The notes: generated from the sequence alone by a model not told the origin. 64,000 nucleotides of DNA from Topomyia yanbarensis (GCF_030247195.1 NC_080671.1:414046044-414110043); one strand, 5' to 3'. Positions 12,591 to 24,885 are shown, counted from the first letter of the stretch. Numbers and translations are program-made.

Positions 12591-12745
12591 ATTGAGGCTT
12601 TAACCCTAGGGTCACTCGCCTCTTCTTTCGGGTGAGAAAAATCTCATTGGGAAAATCTCTAACTCTATGTGCGTGGTTGGGAATCGAACCCAGGCAAGCT
12701 GCGTACAGCGCACTTAATTTATCAATTACATTACTCCTCTTTGAT
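12591..12745 (-). mobile_element. tRNA-derived SINE
   Basis: Read on the minus strand: a B-box TGGGTTCGATTCCCA near 12690, a middle section (GTTAGAGATTTTCCCA), then a 3' tail GGCGAGTGACCCTAGGGTTA running into AAGCCTCAAT. The tail matches the 3' end of the LINE copy at 49032-50316, as expected for a SINE mobilised by that LINE. It lies just upstream of a relic of the same LINE family. Confidence 0.65.
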
Positions 12746-12757
12746 TTTCTTCTTCAG

Positions 12758-13078
12758 AACTAGAGACAATTCACAAGTTGATTGGCAATCGTTGTATTCC
12801 ACCAGCATGCTTGAATGCTGGCACATTTTTTCTACAGTGGTGTAACACCTTCAAACATGTGATTGAAAGTGACAAAGTTGGAATCAAGATTCCCGTATGT
12901 ATAGAATGTAACAATATAGAGGTAATGCTACATGACTTGTCACAGCGGACTCCTCTTGAGCTAATTGCAGAATGCATGTCGCAATACGGAGAAGTAGAAC
13001 GTGATACTTTGAGAAACTATTCCTAATGGTGTTCTTATGGTGAGGATGCAGGTCGAACGTACTATTCCCTCCTACCTG
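12758..13078 (+). pseudogene. LOA-like LINE ORF1 relic, 5' part
   Basis: The stretch reading QWCNTFKHVIES, GIKIPV, VMLHDLSQRTPLELI, ECMSQYGEVERDT, then (next frame) RTYYSLLP aligns in order with KIPVYMDLDLTEIRLHDLAP ... MSKYVEVESVSNDTWRN ... YQPIPSYL of the open ORF1 at 49169-50182. A stop and frameshifts break it. The family protein is a nucleic-acid-binding ORF1 with a C-terminal CCHC knuckle. The relic is cut at the codons for the IPSYL motif by the insertion 13079-14365 and resumes at 14366. Confidence 0.6.
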
Positions 13079-14365
13079 CGTTGCGTTGTGACGATGATTT
13101 TGGCGGATTGCACACTGACTTCATCATGTTTGACTGCTGATTATTTAATGAGAGATGCTTCGGGAATGGTAAGTAGAAATTCATACCAATCCGACCTGTA
13201 CTAAAACCTCAACAGCATGATAGCTATCATTGCCGGCCGCTCCCATCTCCATCATTCACGGGGAAGGATAAAGGATAAGGTAGACGGGAAGTGTTGATGC
13301 TTCATCTACTTAACGGTAGGTAGACGACTCATCAGACTCTTCCATAGGTGTCGCGGAGTTGGTGGTTTGGAAGGGTATGAGGTCTAGGATTCGCTCCCAG
13401 CAATCGATGCGACCTAGCATGGTTTATTAGGTAGAAGTTTAGTTGGATTTCGAGTACACGATCACTCGAAAAAGATAAGATATTGTTTAGTTTTTGGTTC
13501 TTTTAAAACTCTGGGTAGCCGGCTACCAAGAGTATCCTATTTTTTCTAAACAAAAGCAATTTGAACTCCACACAGCCGACCGTGGGAGTATTGCCTAGTA
13601 AAGCTAATCTTATCTGGATCACTATTTATTGCGACAGTATTCAGACAAATTTCTCTATTCCTTCTCTACGATATACTATCGAGTGATAATACGTTGTACA
13701 GACAAAGAGTTATGATAACTCAAGACGTTATAAATCAAGGAAAGTATTTCCTATTTTCCATACCGGATTTTTTGGGAAATACACGTATACGAACGATAAT
13801 ATCGAACATTGAAGGGAAATACAAAGGATCGTTAACCTGATGCACGGGCTTGTTAGCAGAAACGTAAATTGAAATTACAAAAAACAGACGCGGCGAATTT
13901 TCAGTACGTATTGACCCGTAATCATCGATACTAGTCAGATTAATGTTTTATTGGGGCTAATTTCCGAACAACTATTTATTGTGTAAAAAATTTAATCGAG
14001 GCTTCTATACAAACCGAACCGAAGGATTCACTCTGCAAGACGGATGCACTAGCAGTTTTACGCGCACGTCGTTTGTCTCCCTTCCCTGCCAGCATACGAC
14101 CACAGATCCTAGCCGATCTTCATTAATGCTGCTCCCGCTCGAAACGAAACTGAGACAGACTCCAATCCGCCAACCTGTCGAAGTGAACGAACTGACAGCG
14201 GTTGGGGATAGAACCCGACCCAGTCCCGAGTTTAAGCAAAAACGGCAAAAGGTGGCTTGTACCCCGGTTGGCACCGCGGAGAGGTAAGGGATAAGAGTTC
14301 TGTATCAGAGGTGAATGGCGACAACGATTGGCCTCATGTTGCACGATAATACAGCTTTGCCTACC
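13079..14365. mobile_element. 1.29-kb insertion flanked by a 23-bp direct repeat
   Basis: The 23-mer beginning AACGTACTATTCCCTCCTAC occurs at 13056-13078 and again, identically, at 14366-14388, on either side of this block and exactly where an ORF1 relic is interrupted. The inside is not recognised. It holds weak tRNA-like B-box matches near 13385 and on the minus strand near 14210, and no long frame. No poly(A) or terminal inverted repeat was seen at the edges. Confidence 0.6.
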
Positions 14366-14530
14366 AACGTACTATTCCCTCCTACCTGACAATAAAACTC
14401 AAAACTCACGGAGCTACTAATAAACAAACTACGTTAAGCATCCTTGAATGGCAAACTTCTATGTGCAAGTAATGCATCTTCATCAATCGCCAACTCATCT
14501 ACGACAAATCAAAACAGATAATAATAGATT
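14366..14530 (+). pseudogene. LOA-like LINE ORF1 relic, 3' part
   Basis: The sequence resumes with RTIPSYLTIKLKTHG and then degenerate knuckle-like sequence (SMCK followed by a frameshifted Cys/Ser/Asn stretch). This is the order expected after IPSYL in the ORF1 at 49169-50182. It ends where the sequence approaches the palindrome at 14574. Confidence 0.45.
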
Positions 14531-14573
14531 AATAACAATGACGACGGGTTTACATTGGTCACCTGTAAGTGTA

Positions 14574-14695
14574 ATAAAAAGGTAAGAACATCTGATGACG
14601 GGTACCAGGACAACTTGAACGATGATAACAGCATGTCTTGTTATCATCGTTCAAGTTGTCCTGGTACCCGTCATCAGATGTTCTTACCTTTTTAT
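14574..14695. repeat. perfect 57-bp inverted repeat with 8-nt loop
   Basis: Arms 14574-14630 and 14639-14695 are exact reverse complements over 57 bp, separated by GCATGTCT. The arms begin ATAAAAAGGTAAGAACATCT and carry a KpnI-type GGTACC core. Transcribed from either strand, it would form a fully paired hairpin. No flanking duplication was seen. Confidence 0.95.
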
Positions 14696-14699
14696 AGAC

Positions 14700-15515
14700 A
14701 CGAGAGAATGAAATGACCGCCACGGTGCAGTAGGAAAACAGGCAAAGGCTTTCCCGCCGCGGAAGAAGATTTCCGCGAGCAATAGAAAATTGCGTGTACG
14801 AGTTCCAACGGATAATCAATAACATTTGCTTATATTTTTTACATATTCTAAATATATCAAGGATCCATGGCTCCATTAGGCTACCATTCTGAGCCGTGAC
14901 AAACAAATGTATTGGAGGAAACTATATTTGTAAAAAAAGTTACCCAGTGGAAATGAAACTTAAGCAAACTAAAAAAGTGAATTAAGTGCCTGCTTCTAGT
15001 GTACATTTGAGTTTTAAATTGTATGTCGTCGTAAAATTTTGCATAAAAGGTCGCGTTTTCGAATTATTTACCTTTTAAAGTCAGGAACACTGAAATAAAT
15101 TTCATTCAAATCGAAGAATTAGATTTTCACAGCGCGGATTCCACGGCTTTAGTAGTTAATACAAAACATTAAAATTGATTATCTCGGAATGATTTTTTTT
15201 TTTGAAAAGTATCGTTGCGAGGAACAAGAACAACTTATCAGCCGATTTTTATATATTTTTAACTTTTTGTATTTACAAGCTCGTGTACTTGAGCGGTAAT
15301 AGACTTTTTATCTACATTTTTTTGGTTTCATTAGAAAAAAGTTATTGTTTGGAAACCGAGCCGTTGAATGTACACCATAATACATTTTTCTTCATTTTTT
15401 ACTTTTTTTATTTCAGTTCAACGCTTTGCCATGTAGAATGCAAATCACCGCAAATCTCTTCAAAAAAGCACTTCGGGGGACCCTATCTGCGACAATTTCT
15501 AATAACATTTATTTT
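14700..15515. other. no gene recognised
   Basis: AT-rich sequence with a minus-strand open stretch at 14559-14906 that overlaps the palindrome and a plus-strand stretch at 15202-15534. Neither has recognisable motifs. Confidence 0.4.
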
Positions 15516-16612
15516 TTTTGCCTTTCTCATATAGAAAGGTTATGCAATCACTCTGAAAAACGTCAACCTAATCCCGGCCCGGAGGGCCGAGTGTCATATC
15601 CCATTCGACTCAGTTCGTCGAGATCGGAAAAAGTCTGTATGTGTGTGTGTATGTATGTATGTGTGTGTGTGTATGTGTGTGTGTGTGTGTATGTATGTGC
15701 GTATGTGTCAAATAATGTCACTCATTTTTCTCAGAGATGGCTGGACCGATTTGCCCAAACTTAGTCTCAAATGAAAGGTGCAACCTTCCCATCGGCTGCT
15801 ATTGAATTTTGGATCGATCGGAATTCTGGTTCCGGAATTACGGGTTTCAGAGTGCGGCCACACAGAAATTTCTCATATAAACTATAGGAAAAATTAAAAA
15901 CTGAATTTTTATTTTTGATGCTAAATGTGTTCAAGGTGCATGAAACGTCGAGATTTGATGTAAACTCGAAAAAAAAATTTGACTACGATTCACTTTTTTG
16001 GATTTTGGCACATTTTTGCCTTTCTCATATAGAAAGGTTATGCAATCACTCTGAAAAACGTCAACCTAATCCCGGCCCAAATTTTTTTTTCAACTCGTTT
16101 AGGGTTTCTGGATTTTAACAGGAGCGTAGTTGATGGTTTACGGAGAGGGGTTACACCCCCCTCTACTGTTCGCGCCCCTCCTTTAAAAATCTCCTTAAAT
16201 CACCCCTCAGACCACCACCCCATCCAGCCCTCATACCCCTCCCTTTCAACCCCATCATCTTTAAACCACCACTATATCACAAAGCATACCAATTTAAGCT
16301 GGGAAGTCGTTCGTTCATGGGACTTTCGCCCTCCTCACATACCCACCCCCGCATGACAAAATGAGTTAGCAAGCAGATAACATTGATCTAATGCTGATTA
16401 GGCTAATGAAGTATGATATTTTTTGTTTCAAGTGTTTCACCGTCGACACGTAGCTCATCAAGTTCGTGGCTGGCATGCCATTGTGTAAAGGTGCAAAGTG
16501 TACTAAGAATGTAATGGACATTTCCACAATTATGTTGAACATAAAAAGCCTCCGTGCCATAGTTTAGAGAAATGAGAAAGGCACAATTGCACCTCTAGGT
16601 GGATTAAAACAG
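15516..16612 (-). mobile_element. repeat family X, copy 1 (internal tandem units)
   Basis: Opens with GCCTTTCTCATATAGAAAGG and closes with GAAAGGCACAATTGCACCTC followed by TAGGTGGATTAAAAC, the two ends also seen in the 44.66-47.25 kb copy (opposite orientation). The opening block recurs after about 496 bp, at 16019, so internal units are tandem. It carries a (GT)n tract at 15640-15705 and the family landmarks CTCAGAGATGGCTG, CTTAGTCTCAAATGAAAGG and TCCGGAATTAC. No protein was identified. Confidence 0.75.
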
Positions 16613-16640
16613 GTTTTTATTCTTCAATAGTACGCTCAAG

Positions 16641-17095
16641 CAATTGAGTGCCGAAAATAAAAGTCGCAAGGACAGAACATGTTTCGTAAAACCCGCTTCC
16701 AATATATTAGAATATAAAACGGGATATAAACTTCAAGTATAAAAATCGAACTGAGATTTTCCTTCTTTAAAGCTTGGATAAAAAACCATCAGTATAAAAA
16801 CCTATAACATGCTATATCCGATTTTCACAAAACAGATATTTTAGCCGACTTTTAATCTTGAGCATCACGATATACGAATGCTCATATGAACAATTTATTT
16901 ATTTTCAACCGGTTTTTATACTGTAGAAACATCCTTGCCGAGTTTTACGGGTAAACATTGTTTAAACGATTCTTATGTTGCAGTATCTCTGTCACGCTTG
17001 AAGATTATTTCCGATTTTTATATTCTAATATATTTGAAACGGGTTATACGAAGCATGTTCCGTCCTTACGACTTTTGTTTTCGGTCGCTCAATTG
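16641..17095. mobile_element. inverted-repeat element, arms over 100 bp
   Basis: The arm from 16641 (CAATTGAGTGCCGAAAATAA, then AAAGTCG and AAGGAC) is the near reverse complement of 16985-17095. Matching internal blocks include AATATATTAGAATATAAAA. The loop is AT-rich. Non-coding foldback/MITE. Confidence 0.75.
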
Positions 17096-17211
17096 TCTTT
17101 CGCCTTTTCAAATAAAATTGGCATAAACGCATACAAAACAAAACATTCGTAAGGTGACTCTCGGAGCAACAAGACGATCTTCCCAGTCCTTGCAGTGTAA
17201 CGTTATACAGA

Positions 17212-17565
17212 ACCCAAGTAACAATCCAAATGCTAATTGGTTTTATTTAGGTTTTATGGTAGCTTTATCAAGGCATTACATAGTGAATCTGGTTTTAACA
17301 TTGCTTATGACACGGGCTTTTAGTTTTATATGCTTGACGGGGTTTAAGAGTGCTGCAAGAACTCTTGAATAAATATCCATAAAACTACATTTTTCATAAG
17401 AGTAATTAGTCTTATGAGTAGTTTTAAGAGAATCTTGAGCCCCTACTTAAGATATCGCTTTCCAACCTCCTTAAAACCACAAGATAGCTTCATGACATTC
17501 TTGTTGAAGCATAACGTATCTTAAGAATGCTACCATAAAACCTCCTTAAAGCTTTAAACGAAATG
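17212..17565. mobile_element. MITE-like element starting CCCAAGTAACAAT
   Basis: GGTTTTATGGTAGC near 17250 is inverted as GCTACCATAAAACC near 17530. The start CCAAGTAACAAT followed by GGTTTTAT recurs at 38622-38670 (CCTAGTAACAATTCTGGTTT). The interior is TTAAG/CTTAA rich. Boundaries are approximate. Confidence 0.5.
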
Positions 17566-18934
17566 AAAATACTCTTGCATAAGAGCGTTCTATAATAAAC
17601 AAACAAACTGTACCGACTGACGGGATATGTGACGTATCCCAACGGAGAAGACGAGACATGTATCTCAATCATTTATAAACAGCAAACTCGATGATTATGA
17701 ATTAATCATTTAACTTTGCAAATCTGTAGGTGCTGCACATATAGCGAGATGTCGTTAGTTGTTCGTATAGCTCTATTTAACATGCATTGTTGGAATAAAT
17801 CAACAACTTTTAGATGGAATTGTGATTACCATAATAATTAATCATAGGCATTTTTATTTCAACATTGACATTTTCAGTATTAAATAGACTGGATTTATGG
17901 CGATCTTCCATCTAACCTTTCTGTCTTGAAAAATTCCTATTAGTTTTATTTAAGTCCAACAGCTCTTCTTCAAGTGTATTACAAATAAAAATGAATTTAT
18001 CACAATCTTCAAAAACTCCTATTACTCTCGAGCAAGAATAATTAGTTTTAATATGATCTTATGACGGTTTCAGTTAAATCCAATGATAAGTAATGGCGTC
18101 GTGGATAATTTTCACCGCTTCGAAATGGTAGTCGTTAGCATAAGAATCAAAATAATAACTTTTTTTTCAATGGATAGGCCGCTATTTTTAATACAAAAAT
18201 ATTCACTAAATAATGATAATACATATAGTTGAGACCAATTATATTGTCTATTTATTGATGTAGATGACTCTACTTTATATTCTTCTTAATGAAAATTAAC
18301 GATGAAACGTCTACCTGCTCAATAATGAAAAAATAATTAGAATTGGTCAACAAACCATTGAGATATGGCCTTTTGAAGTAAACATTCCAACTTTTTTTTT
18401 TTTTTTAATTTACACATTATATTTAACGTTTGGTAGACAACCCTATTTTCATATTTTTTCAGTGCACCATATAAATAACACCTTTTGTACATTATATTTA
18501 TGAAATTAAATGGTAAGGTTTTCCTTTAAAAACCGCGACACGTATAAACGATCTAAATAGTCAATGGACAAACATGGATTCACGCTTGAAGTCTAGTAGA
18601 AAACCCATCTATGACCGCATACCACATCCAAACCGTTATAAATTTCCATTCCGTCAATGAAATATTTTCAAAATTGCAGGGGATATACTTGATTACTATA
18701 TCTTTCGAATGCCATATACTAAATAAGTAGACAAATATTTTTTTGTTTATATAGGACCAAACCCGTGGGTGTTTGCTGGTAGCCTTATGAAACGTGTCAA
18801 AACTTCAAATCGCAATTTCTCTCGAATCTCTCGATGGATCATTTTGAAATTCACTGAGAAGATGCTTGGATACTGTATCTTTCGAATGCCGTATGACAAA
18901 TTTATGGTCATTTTTTTTTCTTAATAACGGTTTT
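17566..18934. other. no gene; AT-rich with weak duplication
   Basis: Very AT-rich. The phrase TATCTTTCGAATGCC occurs at about 18700 and 18880 in similar surroundings, suggesting an old tandem duplication of about 180 bp. No coding motif was seen. Confidence 0.4.
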
Positions 18935-18935
18935 A

Positions 18936-19172
18936 GGAACACCGTGCGTACAGATTATGCAAAATTCGGACCACTGAACCAAATGATGGCTGTGTATAAC
19001 GAGCATTGTGAAAGTATTGACCTTACAATGCCCCGAACAAGTTAAAAACAGTTTTTCAACTCTTTGCGGCATCATAGTACATAGAAATAGTATACAGTAT
19101 AGTATATAAGCAATTAATATTTGTATAATGTAGTCTACAACTGATTGACGAATAAATAAATAAATAAAATCC
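18936..19172 (+). pseudogene. 3' end of a 5'-truncated LINE (RT C-terminus)
   Basis: The plus strand reads RNTVRTDYAKFGPLNQMMAV, then YNEHCESIDL, TMPRTS, a stop, and KQFFNSLRHH. This resembles the extreme C-terminus of CR1/Jockey-like RT proteins in mosquitoes as I recall them. About 100 bp further on is an (AAAT)n tail at 19149-19169, as at LINE 3' ends. The 5' part is absent, typical of truncated insertion. Confidence 0.5.
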
Positions 19173-19179
19173 ATTGAAT

Positions 19180-21130
19180 AGTCCCGTGCAAAAATGACTT
19201 ACCCTGGCAATGGCTCGTCTCAAGGCGAGATGCATGTCGAAATAAAATCGACTCCTCGACTCAAACTATATCCATGCCCCTCAACCGGGCCCTTCGTAAT
19301 CTTTTTTCTGGGTCAAAGACAAAAAGTGTTTGAATGTATTGTAGATCTCTTGAGTTCTGATGAAACGATATTTGGCCGTAACAGAAACATCGAAAATTCG
19401 CACTTATAAGCTCCGGATGGTGGTAAATAGTTTGAAGCAGAGAAATGACATTGTAAATGACAAATGATATACAGAGTATATGTACCATCTAACCAGGTTG
19501 AAATAGATAGGGTCGTTTCCAATTCAAGATTGAACTGCTCGGATCTGCTGATGCACGGGGTTAGATCCCATACCTTAGCCATTGAATATACTGGACTGCA
19601 AACGTTTGCAGTCAGCATTAGTCGCAGCTGACGGGAAGAGGACATATGTCAATTCAGACTCTTATGGGGTGACTTTCGCCGAGTTTTCTCTATCTAACTA
19701 GTAACCACCTCCTCTTTGACAAGTTTCATCTTCCCGTTCGCCTCTTTGTGCCGCGGGTCATGAACTACACTAATTGCAAACAATTGGAACATACAGCCTC
19801 CCATTGTAACAATAAGGTTCGTTGTGAGAAATGCGGTAGGAATCATGCGGAGAATTCCTGTGGAAAAGATGTCGAAAAGCGTTTCTAATGTGGGAAAGTC
19901 CTCATGTTCTCCTGGCTTGTCCTGCCTATAAACAGCGCGAGTGACTCTGATGAAACCCAGCAAAGAACATCTTGTGCTGTGGCCAGAAGCGATAGAACAA
20001 TGAGGAACATCTACTCTCCTAAGCTTCGTTATAAAGGCCAACAGATGGTCACCTAAAAATAACTAGTCGAGGAAGTATTCGGGCAAAACCGAAGCAAGTA
20101 ACTCCCGGTCTCGGAAACCTGAGCTCAGAAAAGGAGTTTCCAGCACTTCATAAGACATCAAAAGCCCTAAGTGTTTTCATATCTCAGCCGGGTAAAGAAA
20201 CCAGCGCAGGCCTGACAAAATTATCTGCTATTGTGGATCGTATTTTCATAGCTTTAAATATTTCTGACCACCTTAAATGCTTTCTTCCCACAGTGAGAAC
20301 CTTCTTGCAGTAGTTAACTGCGAAATGGCTCCTTCTTTTAGCAAGTGTATCTTTCGATGGATAATTTATCGAACGAGGTTACGGATTTGACCACTGACTT
20401 GCAAAGAACTTGCACAAGCGTTATCCCGAAAATTGATTTCTTTAAAATTTTACGAAATAATTGAAATGCGTTACACTTGCATTATGTAAAATATGGCGCA
20501 CTTCAAAAATACACCTCAACATTCACGATTTTAATATCATGGGGGAGTATTTTTAGGCACCAAAAAGTGGTATTCTTTCAATCGAATCCACCTCCCCTCG
20601 ACACACGGCATTAAATTGTGCATTGCACAGGTGAAATGACACGGAATACGGTTCTCGACATCGCGATTCAAACTCAGATTAAACGCGTACCAGACACGAA
20701 TTCTCGCGGACAGTCTCCCAACCCTCGATGGGATAAACAGTGCCCAGACGTATACGTGAAGAAAACCGCCGCGTATAAGACCTTCCAGAATGACGTGGGT
20801 TATCCGCTATCCAAGTAGCACTTGCAACGAGAAAGTTGCATAAGCAAAAGCTGGTGTTGCTCGAGTAGCTATCGAAAGATTGTGACGGTAGAAATGCGAA
20901 TGAACAGTTTGCTGAAAGCCAAAAAACATAGCTACTGGCGCCGGTTTGTTTAAGGATTAACGACAAAAACACCAATGAGGAAACTTTGGAGCACGGCCTG
21001 ACGTAACCGAAACCGAATCAGTACTAACTAAAACGTGAAATATTCATACCGTTGCAACGTTCAACGCGTTGGATATTCGATTTCGTTTGGTTTGTCCGGA
21101 TTTCTCTCCGACACAGAATACTTAAAGCAT
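19180..21130 (+). pseudogene. Jockey-clade retrotransposon relic, copy 1 (ORF1 and endonuclease region)
   Basis: Collinear with the relic at 39815 onward. It opens with YPCPSTGPFVIFF and, after gaps, reads DSYGVTFAEFS-like sequence, then the zinc knuckle region NCKQLEHTASHC and RCEKCGRNHAENSC (19780-19860). The first knuckle has lost one Cys (Tyr in its place). The endonuclease domain follows in fragments (20160-20600), then the linker before RT (PNPRWDKQCPDVYVKKTAAY around 20715). It stops near 21130 without RT. Many stops and frameshifts. In life ORF1 binds RNA and ORF2 supplies endonuclease and RT. This copy is dead. Confidence 0.65.
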
Positions 21131-23854
21131 GAAAGATTTACAGCTCTGTTATGCGAATATATTGAGCAATAAATTAGAAGAAAAAAACATAAGACTTGAA
21201 TGAGAGCATTAGACAATCAAGCGCAAGTGCATTAGTGGCAGGAAACGCTGCCCAGCAAGTTTGAAGAAGGTCAGGTCAATTCAAGCGTCAATCCAATATT
21301 TGGATCCACTATGTGTCAAAAAGGCAAAGGTTTTAATTACTTTTTCACCAAAAATAATTAAACGTTTTCAAATACACATACACAATATTCTGAAGGCATA
21401 AAACTACAGTAACATACAGAGTTCGAAGGCAGAAAATGGCTAACAAAACTATTCTGTGACACCGATGAGATCTGCATCATGGTCGATATATTTCAAATTC
21501 CGGAACAGGAATGCTACGTCAACGTGTCTAACAAGAGGAAAGGAATTCGTTTGTAGTAAATCTATAGCACATTTCAGAAGAGCACCAGAAAACATATCAC
21601 TCAGAAGCTATTGAAACCAGAGGAAATGTGGTTTAATTACCATTTGTGAAAATTATTTCCCTTTGCTCGTTAACAAAAACAAACCTCATCACTAGCTACC
21701 AACCGCGGTATGCAATGGGACTCTTCTCGGTTAGTATCTGCTCTGGTTGCGGGTAATGTCGAAGCTCATTAAACTCATACGAACTGTAACTCATAAAACG
21801 ATTCACTTTCGACTAGCAGAGAGCTGTCTAGATCTGATATTCGGTGGTTGACCACGTGTAGGTATGTTTATGAAATTGCAGTTTCACATTAATTTCCTTG
21901 CTACAACCGACGAAGTTTATTAAAATATTATTTGTCTGAGGTATAGTTTTCAGGGTGACCGCATATTTCGTTCATAAACCGGTGGGTAATGTTGACTATT
22001 TGAGTTGTCAAACTAATATCATTTTCTATGACAGTCAACCTTCATTTTACCATATTTTACTGACAGCCTTTCACTCGTATTGGTATTGGATTCCTAGAAC
22101 AAATATACTACGTTGATACCACGTCAACCGTCTTCAGGCGTCTCCTAGCAAACAGCAAACACCGTTCAGTACCATTCCGACACTGATTCAAGTATCCCTC
22201 AGTACAACCCTGATGTATGCCCGTTCTCATCAAGTCTTCCGTATTAAACTTTCCCTGTATCGAAATGCACATCTCTCGAACTAATGCTAATCATTTCCGA
22301 TCTGTTTATTTTCTCAGAACAGTCAGCAGTTCCGGGCAGATAATTAAAATCTTCATTACAACCTGCCCCTGGCAAGCCATTCCCCTGTGCGACCGAATCT
22401 GGTCGGTCACCCGCACTGCTGCTGAACGGCCACAAAACAACTCTAGCATCAAACAGTAATCCTATTAGGGGTTGCAACTTAAGCTTCTTTCCGAAACTGC
22501 ATGTTTTGGTTTAATTTACATTGCAAGCGCGTCTTTTGCCCTCCGAAATTGCTATTGTTCACATCGCCATCATTACTGTCGGAGATGTCGTTAGCAGAGC
22601 GGTATGATTTACTTTATCAAGCATCAGACCTCATCTAGAATAAAATATTTGCGCACCGTTTCAGCTTTCCATCATTTCAGAAGGTGGACGAAAAGTGAAT
22701 CAACTTTTCCCAGACTTTTCCTTCAACTTCTAATGAAAGCAACCACCCCTACTATCGTTGCAAGGGAAACTATGCTAATGAGATTATAATTTATGCAAAA
22801 ATCAACATGTTGAAGCACTGTGGGAAGGGTTTTACAATAACAAGCAAACAATGGTGTACTGGTCGTTATTGCTCGTCTTCAAGCCCGGCAAGCGTGGTCG
22901 GTAAATTAGGCGTGAAAAAAGCCAACCAGTTGATTATCGCTGATATCACCGGGTTGGAACGGCAGTTCTCAGTCCGTAGAAGGAAAAAAAAATGTGAAAA
23001 TTGGCTAGAAGCGGCGAATGATAGTGAAAGGAACTACACCCACTTTTTACCCGAGAACATCCGGACGGTTCACTAGCCGGAAGTGGGTTGGTGCAACAAG
23101 TCGTCAGTTCGGTATTACACACACGGAAAAAAGTATGAACTACCGGATGTTGGAACGCCGTTGTAGAGTCTTGAACATAAGTTCGTCGGAAATAATTTAA
23201 TCAGTGATGTGCATCGCACATTGAATGCAAAGTACTATGGCAACAACTTAGGAACTCTACATTCGAACTATTGCCCGATCGTATATATATACTTAGGCTG
23301 GAGCTTGTCTAATTCGGACTGTTCGGTTTTTCAAAATTTTGAAATTCTACTTGGTTACTAAGATATAGCGAGAAACATGATGAGAAATTATGAGTTTTTT
23401 GCTTCAAATCACTGTATCTTAAGATTTGCTCAAGTCACATTGAAGTTTTATGTTTTTATATGTGAAAATGTCTGACGAACACAATGGCATAAAATTTTTC
23501 AAAAAAACACGATTTGTGAGAAAAACACAGATTACGTTTTAAACTGGAAATATAGCGTATTTGGCAACACTGTAACCGAAAGTTATTATTTTCTCTAGAT
23601 TCCCTGATTCATTTCCTTTAAAATGCATTTAACCGCTGTTTATAGACCAAATTAAACCGAAGATATGAATAAAAGTTAATAATTGATGCTTTATTTTTAT
23701 GGAAAATTTTCCATGCACGATTCTGACACGCCATACAAATTTTATCATCAATACACACCTATGACACGTTGGAAATATATGTAGAAAATAGTGAACTTTT
23801 TTTTAATAACCTTCACAAACAAGTACAAAAAGAATACTTTAAATTGATATAATA
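21131..23854. other. no gene recognised
   Basis: Mixed-composition sequence with short open stretches (for example 22807-23076, 89 codons, Lys-rich middle) that match nothing I know. No RNA gene, inverted repeat or tandem array was seen. Confidence 0.4.
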
Positions 23855-24180
23855 AATATTGGCACTTCAAAATTGGGCATTTCACAATTTGACACTTCAA
23901 ACTTGAGCAATAATTAAATTGAGCACTTCAAAACATGGCATTTCAAAACTAGCCAATTTAAAATTAAGTGCTTCGAAATAGGGCACTTAGCAATTGGTAG
24001 TTTCAAAATTTGAAGCTTCGACAGTTGGCATTTAAAAATTATGAAATTCAAAGTTGACACTTCAATGCTTGGTAATTGAAAACGGGACACTTAAAATGGG
24101 GCACTTCAAAATTAGTCACTGCAAAATGTTGCACATCAAACATAGGCGCTTCAAAATTCGATACTTCGAAATTAGACGCG
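23855..24180. repeat. degenerate ~16-bp minisatellite, left segment
   Basis: Units around the consensus GGGCACTTCAAAATTG, heavily diverged. The array is interrupted at 24181 by a TTAA-flanked element and continues at 24890. Confidence 0.85.
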
Positions 24181-24184
24181 TTAA

Positions 24185-24885
24185 GGGGGTCCTCTTATAT
24201 AATTGCGCAAAAAGTACCTAATGTTTGATAATTTTTTTAAGAAGTAAAATGACTTAGACATGCGCGCTATTCTGCAAAATTTAATAAACATTTCAATCTA
24301 TGAAATAAAAATTTTCGAGTGTAAGGTGCAGAAAATGGCGGCTCTAGCAAAAGGTGTTTTAAAAACCGACCTCATCTGCGGGCACGATACAGTTCGCAAT
24401 TCGTCGTCTACAAGCAGCAAACCAAATCTTGATCTTGAAGATTACATTCCGTAGAGGCGTCCCAATCTAAAAAACATGAAAAAAATTGATATAGAAACTA
24501 AATTACGGCCACTTGAAAATAAAGTATCGTTTTTTCGCATGATTTTTCTGCTTTGGCCGGCTGTAAAAATCGTTAATGATCAAAATATTGCGATTTTGTA
24601 GGTTACAGTACCAGAGAATGTTGTGTTCTTTTTGGCTGGCAACACCCGACATTGATTGGTTGAATGGTTCAAAAACGAGAATTCCCGCAGATTCGAAAAA
24701 TCTTTTTCAGAGAAAGCCGCCATTTTGGACGCCATTTTTGACGCCTTGCATCGAAAATTTTTATTTTATAGATGAAACCTTAATAAACATTTTGCAGAAT
24801 AGCGCACATGTCTAAGTCATTTTGCTGCTTTAAAAAATTATTAAACATTAGGTACTTGTTGCCACAATTATACAGGAAGACCACC
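24185..24885. mobile_element. 701-bp MITE with long TIRs in TTAA
   Basis: Flanked by TTAA at 24181-24184 and 24886-24889. The ends are GGGGGTCCTCTTATATAATT (left) and GGTGGTCTTCCTGTATAATT (right, reverse complement). The arms extend about 180 bp with landmarks AGTACCTAATGTTT, AAAATGACTTAGACATG, GCGCTATTCTGCAAAAT and AATGGCG. A TTAA target is typical of piggyBac-like transposition. No transposase remains. It sits within the minisatellite, so the insertion boundaries are clear. Confidence 0.85.

Noticed and set aside
13320..13450. Possible tRNA-derived SINE (TGGTGGTTTGGAAGG, then GGTCTAGGATTCGCTCCC)
   Set aside because: The boxes are too degenerate to support a call and no tail was found.
14170..14285. 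Possible minus-strand SINE with GGGTTCTATCCCC box
   Set aside because: Only one box-like match and no A box or tail.
22807..23076. 89-codon open frame as a small gene
   Set aside because: No recognisable domain, no splice or promoter context, and similar-sized chance frames occur throughout.
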